Shown here: positions 62,979-64,000 of the stretch, in pieces
Layout: each line of letters starts with the position of its first letter
How positions within the stretch are numbered: position 1 is the first letter of the stretch
DNA from: Pedobacter cryoconitis
Lineage (GTDB): Bacteria; Bacteroidota; Bacteroidia; Sphingobacteriales; Sphingobacteriaceae
Length of the DNA stretch: 64,000 bases
Direction of reading: 5' to 3'
Assembly (NCBI RefSeq): GCF_014200605.1
Contig: NZ_JACHCE010000003.1
Span: 530,538-594,537 of the forward strand
The notes under the pieces: generated by a model
Databases searched by the model: none
What the model was told of the DNA's origin: nothing
Seen by the model: the letters and a program-made list of their open reading frames with translations, nothing else
Program-made: the position numbers and the translations under genes

Positions 62979-63009
62979 CAAATGTAATGATAGACTACAT
63001 ACGTTGCAA
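62979..63009 (-). promoter_or_regulatory. Promoter of the tRNA-like unit
   Basis: On the minus strand TTG (63007-63009), 20 nt, then TACATTTG (62979-62986), an exact TAnnTTTG. It is about 50 nt upstream of tRNA-like gene 2. The Lrp-type gene is divergent from it. Confidence 0.65.
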
Positions 63010-63083
63010 ATATTTTAATGATTTAATTTCATTATTACGACTATTGTAATTATATTAGATCATCATTAAAATTAATTTAAATC

Positions 63084-63560
63084 ATGCTCAAAAAAGAAAG
63101 CCAAAATTTAGAAATTGATAACCTCGATATTGACATTTTAAAGCAACTGATGCAGGATGCGACTAAACCCTACACAGAAATAGCTAAAGATTTGATCGTT
63201 TCGGGTGGTACCATTCACGTAAGAATGAAAAAACTGCAGGAAATGGGTATTATAAAAGGATCCCATTTAATTATAGATCCCCAGAAAGCAGGATATGATA
63301 TCTGTGCTTTTCTTGGTATTTACCTGGAAAAGGGTATACAATATAAAGATGCTGTTGAACAGCTCAGCAGAATTAAAGAGGTTGTAGAATTACATTATAC
63401 TACTGGTGCGTATAGTATGTTCGCAAAAATTATTTGCAGAGATACAAATCACCTGCGTCATGTGCTGAACGAAGAGATCCAGGCAGTAGCCGGGATACAG
63501 CGGACTGAGACATTGATTTCACTGGAAGAAAGTATTAGAAGACAGATAGAATTAGGATAA
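63084..63560 (+). CDS. Lrp/AsnC family transcription regulator
   Basis: This 158-aa protein has the AsnC HTH (residues about 13-60, DNLDIDILKQLMQDATKPYT, then VSGGTIHVRMKKLQEMGII) and the C-terminal RAM domain (AFLGIYLEKGIQYKDAVEQL and the end TLISLEESIRRQIEL). It binds amino acids as effectors in this family. It is divergent from the tRNA-like unit. Confidence 0.9.
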   Translation: MLKKESQNLEIDNLDIDILKQLMQDATKPYTEIAKDLIVSGGTIHVRMKKLQEMGIIKGSHLIIDPQKAGYDICAFLGIYLEKGIQYKDAVEQLSRIKEVVELHYTTGAYSMFAKIICRDTNHLRHVLNEEIQAVAGIQRTETLISLEESIRRQIELG

Positions 63561-63917
63561 CAGGAAATAAAACCATCTTTGTTTGCTTTGACAATGTAAA
63601 AACAATATTTATTACATCTTTTTCAATGCATCATCAGGTCTGAATTAATTTCAGTGATTATATCTGATCAATTTATACCTGACACGATATAAGCGTTTTT
63701 AAGCGTCATTCTAAGCCAAATGAGCTAGTAATATTCTTTAAGATTATTAAGCCCGTATAGGAGAGCTAAAATACACCCTTATTCCATAAGGATCGTTAAG
63801 ATTCTTACCAAATATAATCAATGTATGAACCACGGGATCTGCTAAGATTAAGCACAGGCAATGGGGGCACTAGAATCAGATAAACAGCCCTCCATTTAAA
63901 AAACCCCTATAAACAAG
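63561..63917. other. Gene-poor stretch with a possible relic
   Basis: No intact gene is present. On the minus strand, about 63750-63865, one frame reads DPVVHTLIIFGKNLNDPYGI and ends in a stop, with upstream stops in the same frame. It may be a short decayed fragment of a metabolic enzyme. The rest shows nothing recognisable. Confidence 0.3.
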
Positions 63918-63918
63918 A

Positions 63919-63944
63919 AAAGCCTGTAGTTTCCTACAGGCTTT
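63919..63944 (-). terminator. Terminator of the rRNA operon
   Basis: A perfect 11-bp stem AAAGCCTGTAG/CTACAGGCTTT with loop TTTC lies 12 nt beyond the 5S 3' end on the minus strand. Confidence 0.75.
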
Positions 63945-63955
63945 CTTTAAGATTT

Positions 63956-64000
63956 GGCACCGACCTACTCTCCCACGTGTTACCGCAGTACCATCGGCTC
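63956..64000 (-). rRNA. rrf: 5S rRNA, 3' part
   Basis: The minus strand matches the 3' end of 5S rRNA (GGGAGAGTAGGTCGGTGCC and the preceding GCGGTAACACGTG region). Its start and the rest of the rRNA operon lie beyond the right edge. Confidence 0.85.

Overview
The window looks like chromosomal DNA of a Bacteroidota member of the Sphingobacteriaceae, most likely Pedobacter or a close relative. The signs are GldD, futalosine-route menaquinone genes (mqnB, mqnD), a glucosamine-6-phosphate deaminase fused to a PIG-L domain, adjacent DUF1800 and DUF1501 genes, a phosphosulfolactate synthase, and promoters of the Bacteroidota type (TTG, 17-21 nt, TAnnTTTG). I could not run a search, so the genus is an inference.

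Positions 1-15262 hold an accessory locus. A LexA/CI-like repressor (plus strand) is divergent from a long leftward run: a 56-aa ORF, a DUF3164-like gene, a small HTH-like gene, a lysis cassette (endolysin, two membrane proteins), then contractile tail genes (sheath, tube, frameshifted tail chaperone, tape measure, hub, gpV-like spike, gp25-like, LysM-like, gpJ-like, gpI-position gene, collar and tail fibre). The fibre runs off the left edge. I see no transposase, terminase, portal or capsid gene between repressor and sheath, so it reads as a domesticated Mu-like prophage making a headless contractile particle (R-type tailocin). The tail chaperone carries a textbook -1 frameshift signal: A AAA AAC, 5-nt spacer, perfect 7-bp hairpin.

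Positions 15263-18060 are a scar-like region. It has a fragment of a fibre/adhesin C-terminus, two tandem-repeat arrays (11-bp and 10-bp units), a duplicated terminator flank, and two identical tRNA-Asp(GTC) genes around a lipoprotein gene and a small membrane-protein gene.

Positions 18139-60670 are mostly housekeeping: prfA, lpxH-like, ferredoxin reductase plus ferredoxin, an S41 protease, nagB-PIG-L flanked by two long palindromes, an M16 protease, GHL10, a very large NtrY-like histidine kinase, fabD-folE-queD, mqnB-mqnD, a LolC/E-like permease, gldD, aroE, phosphosulfolactate synthase, a TPR protein, a SNF2 helicase, aat, DUF1800/DUF1501, DUF2183, a diacylglycerol kinase-like gene, M23, rbfA, hflX and trpE-trpG-trpC. 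The trp operon has a leader peptide with a W-Q-W motif, a promoter and an attenuator terminator.

Positions 60880-64000 hold a small membrane protein, a PI-PLC-like lipoprotein, two unusual tandem tRNA-like genes with encoded CCA, oversized variable arms and their own promoter and terminator, an Lrp/AsnC regulator, and the 3' end of a 5S rRNA on the minus strand.
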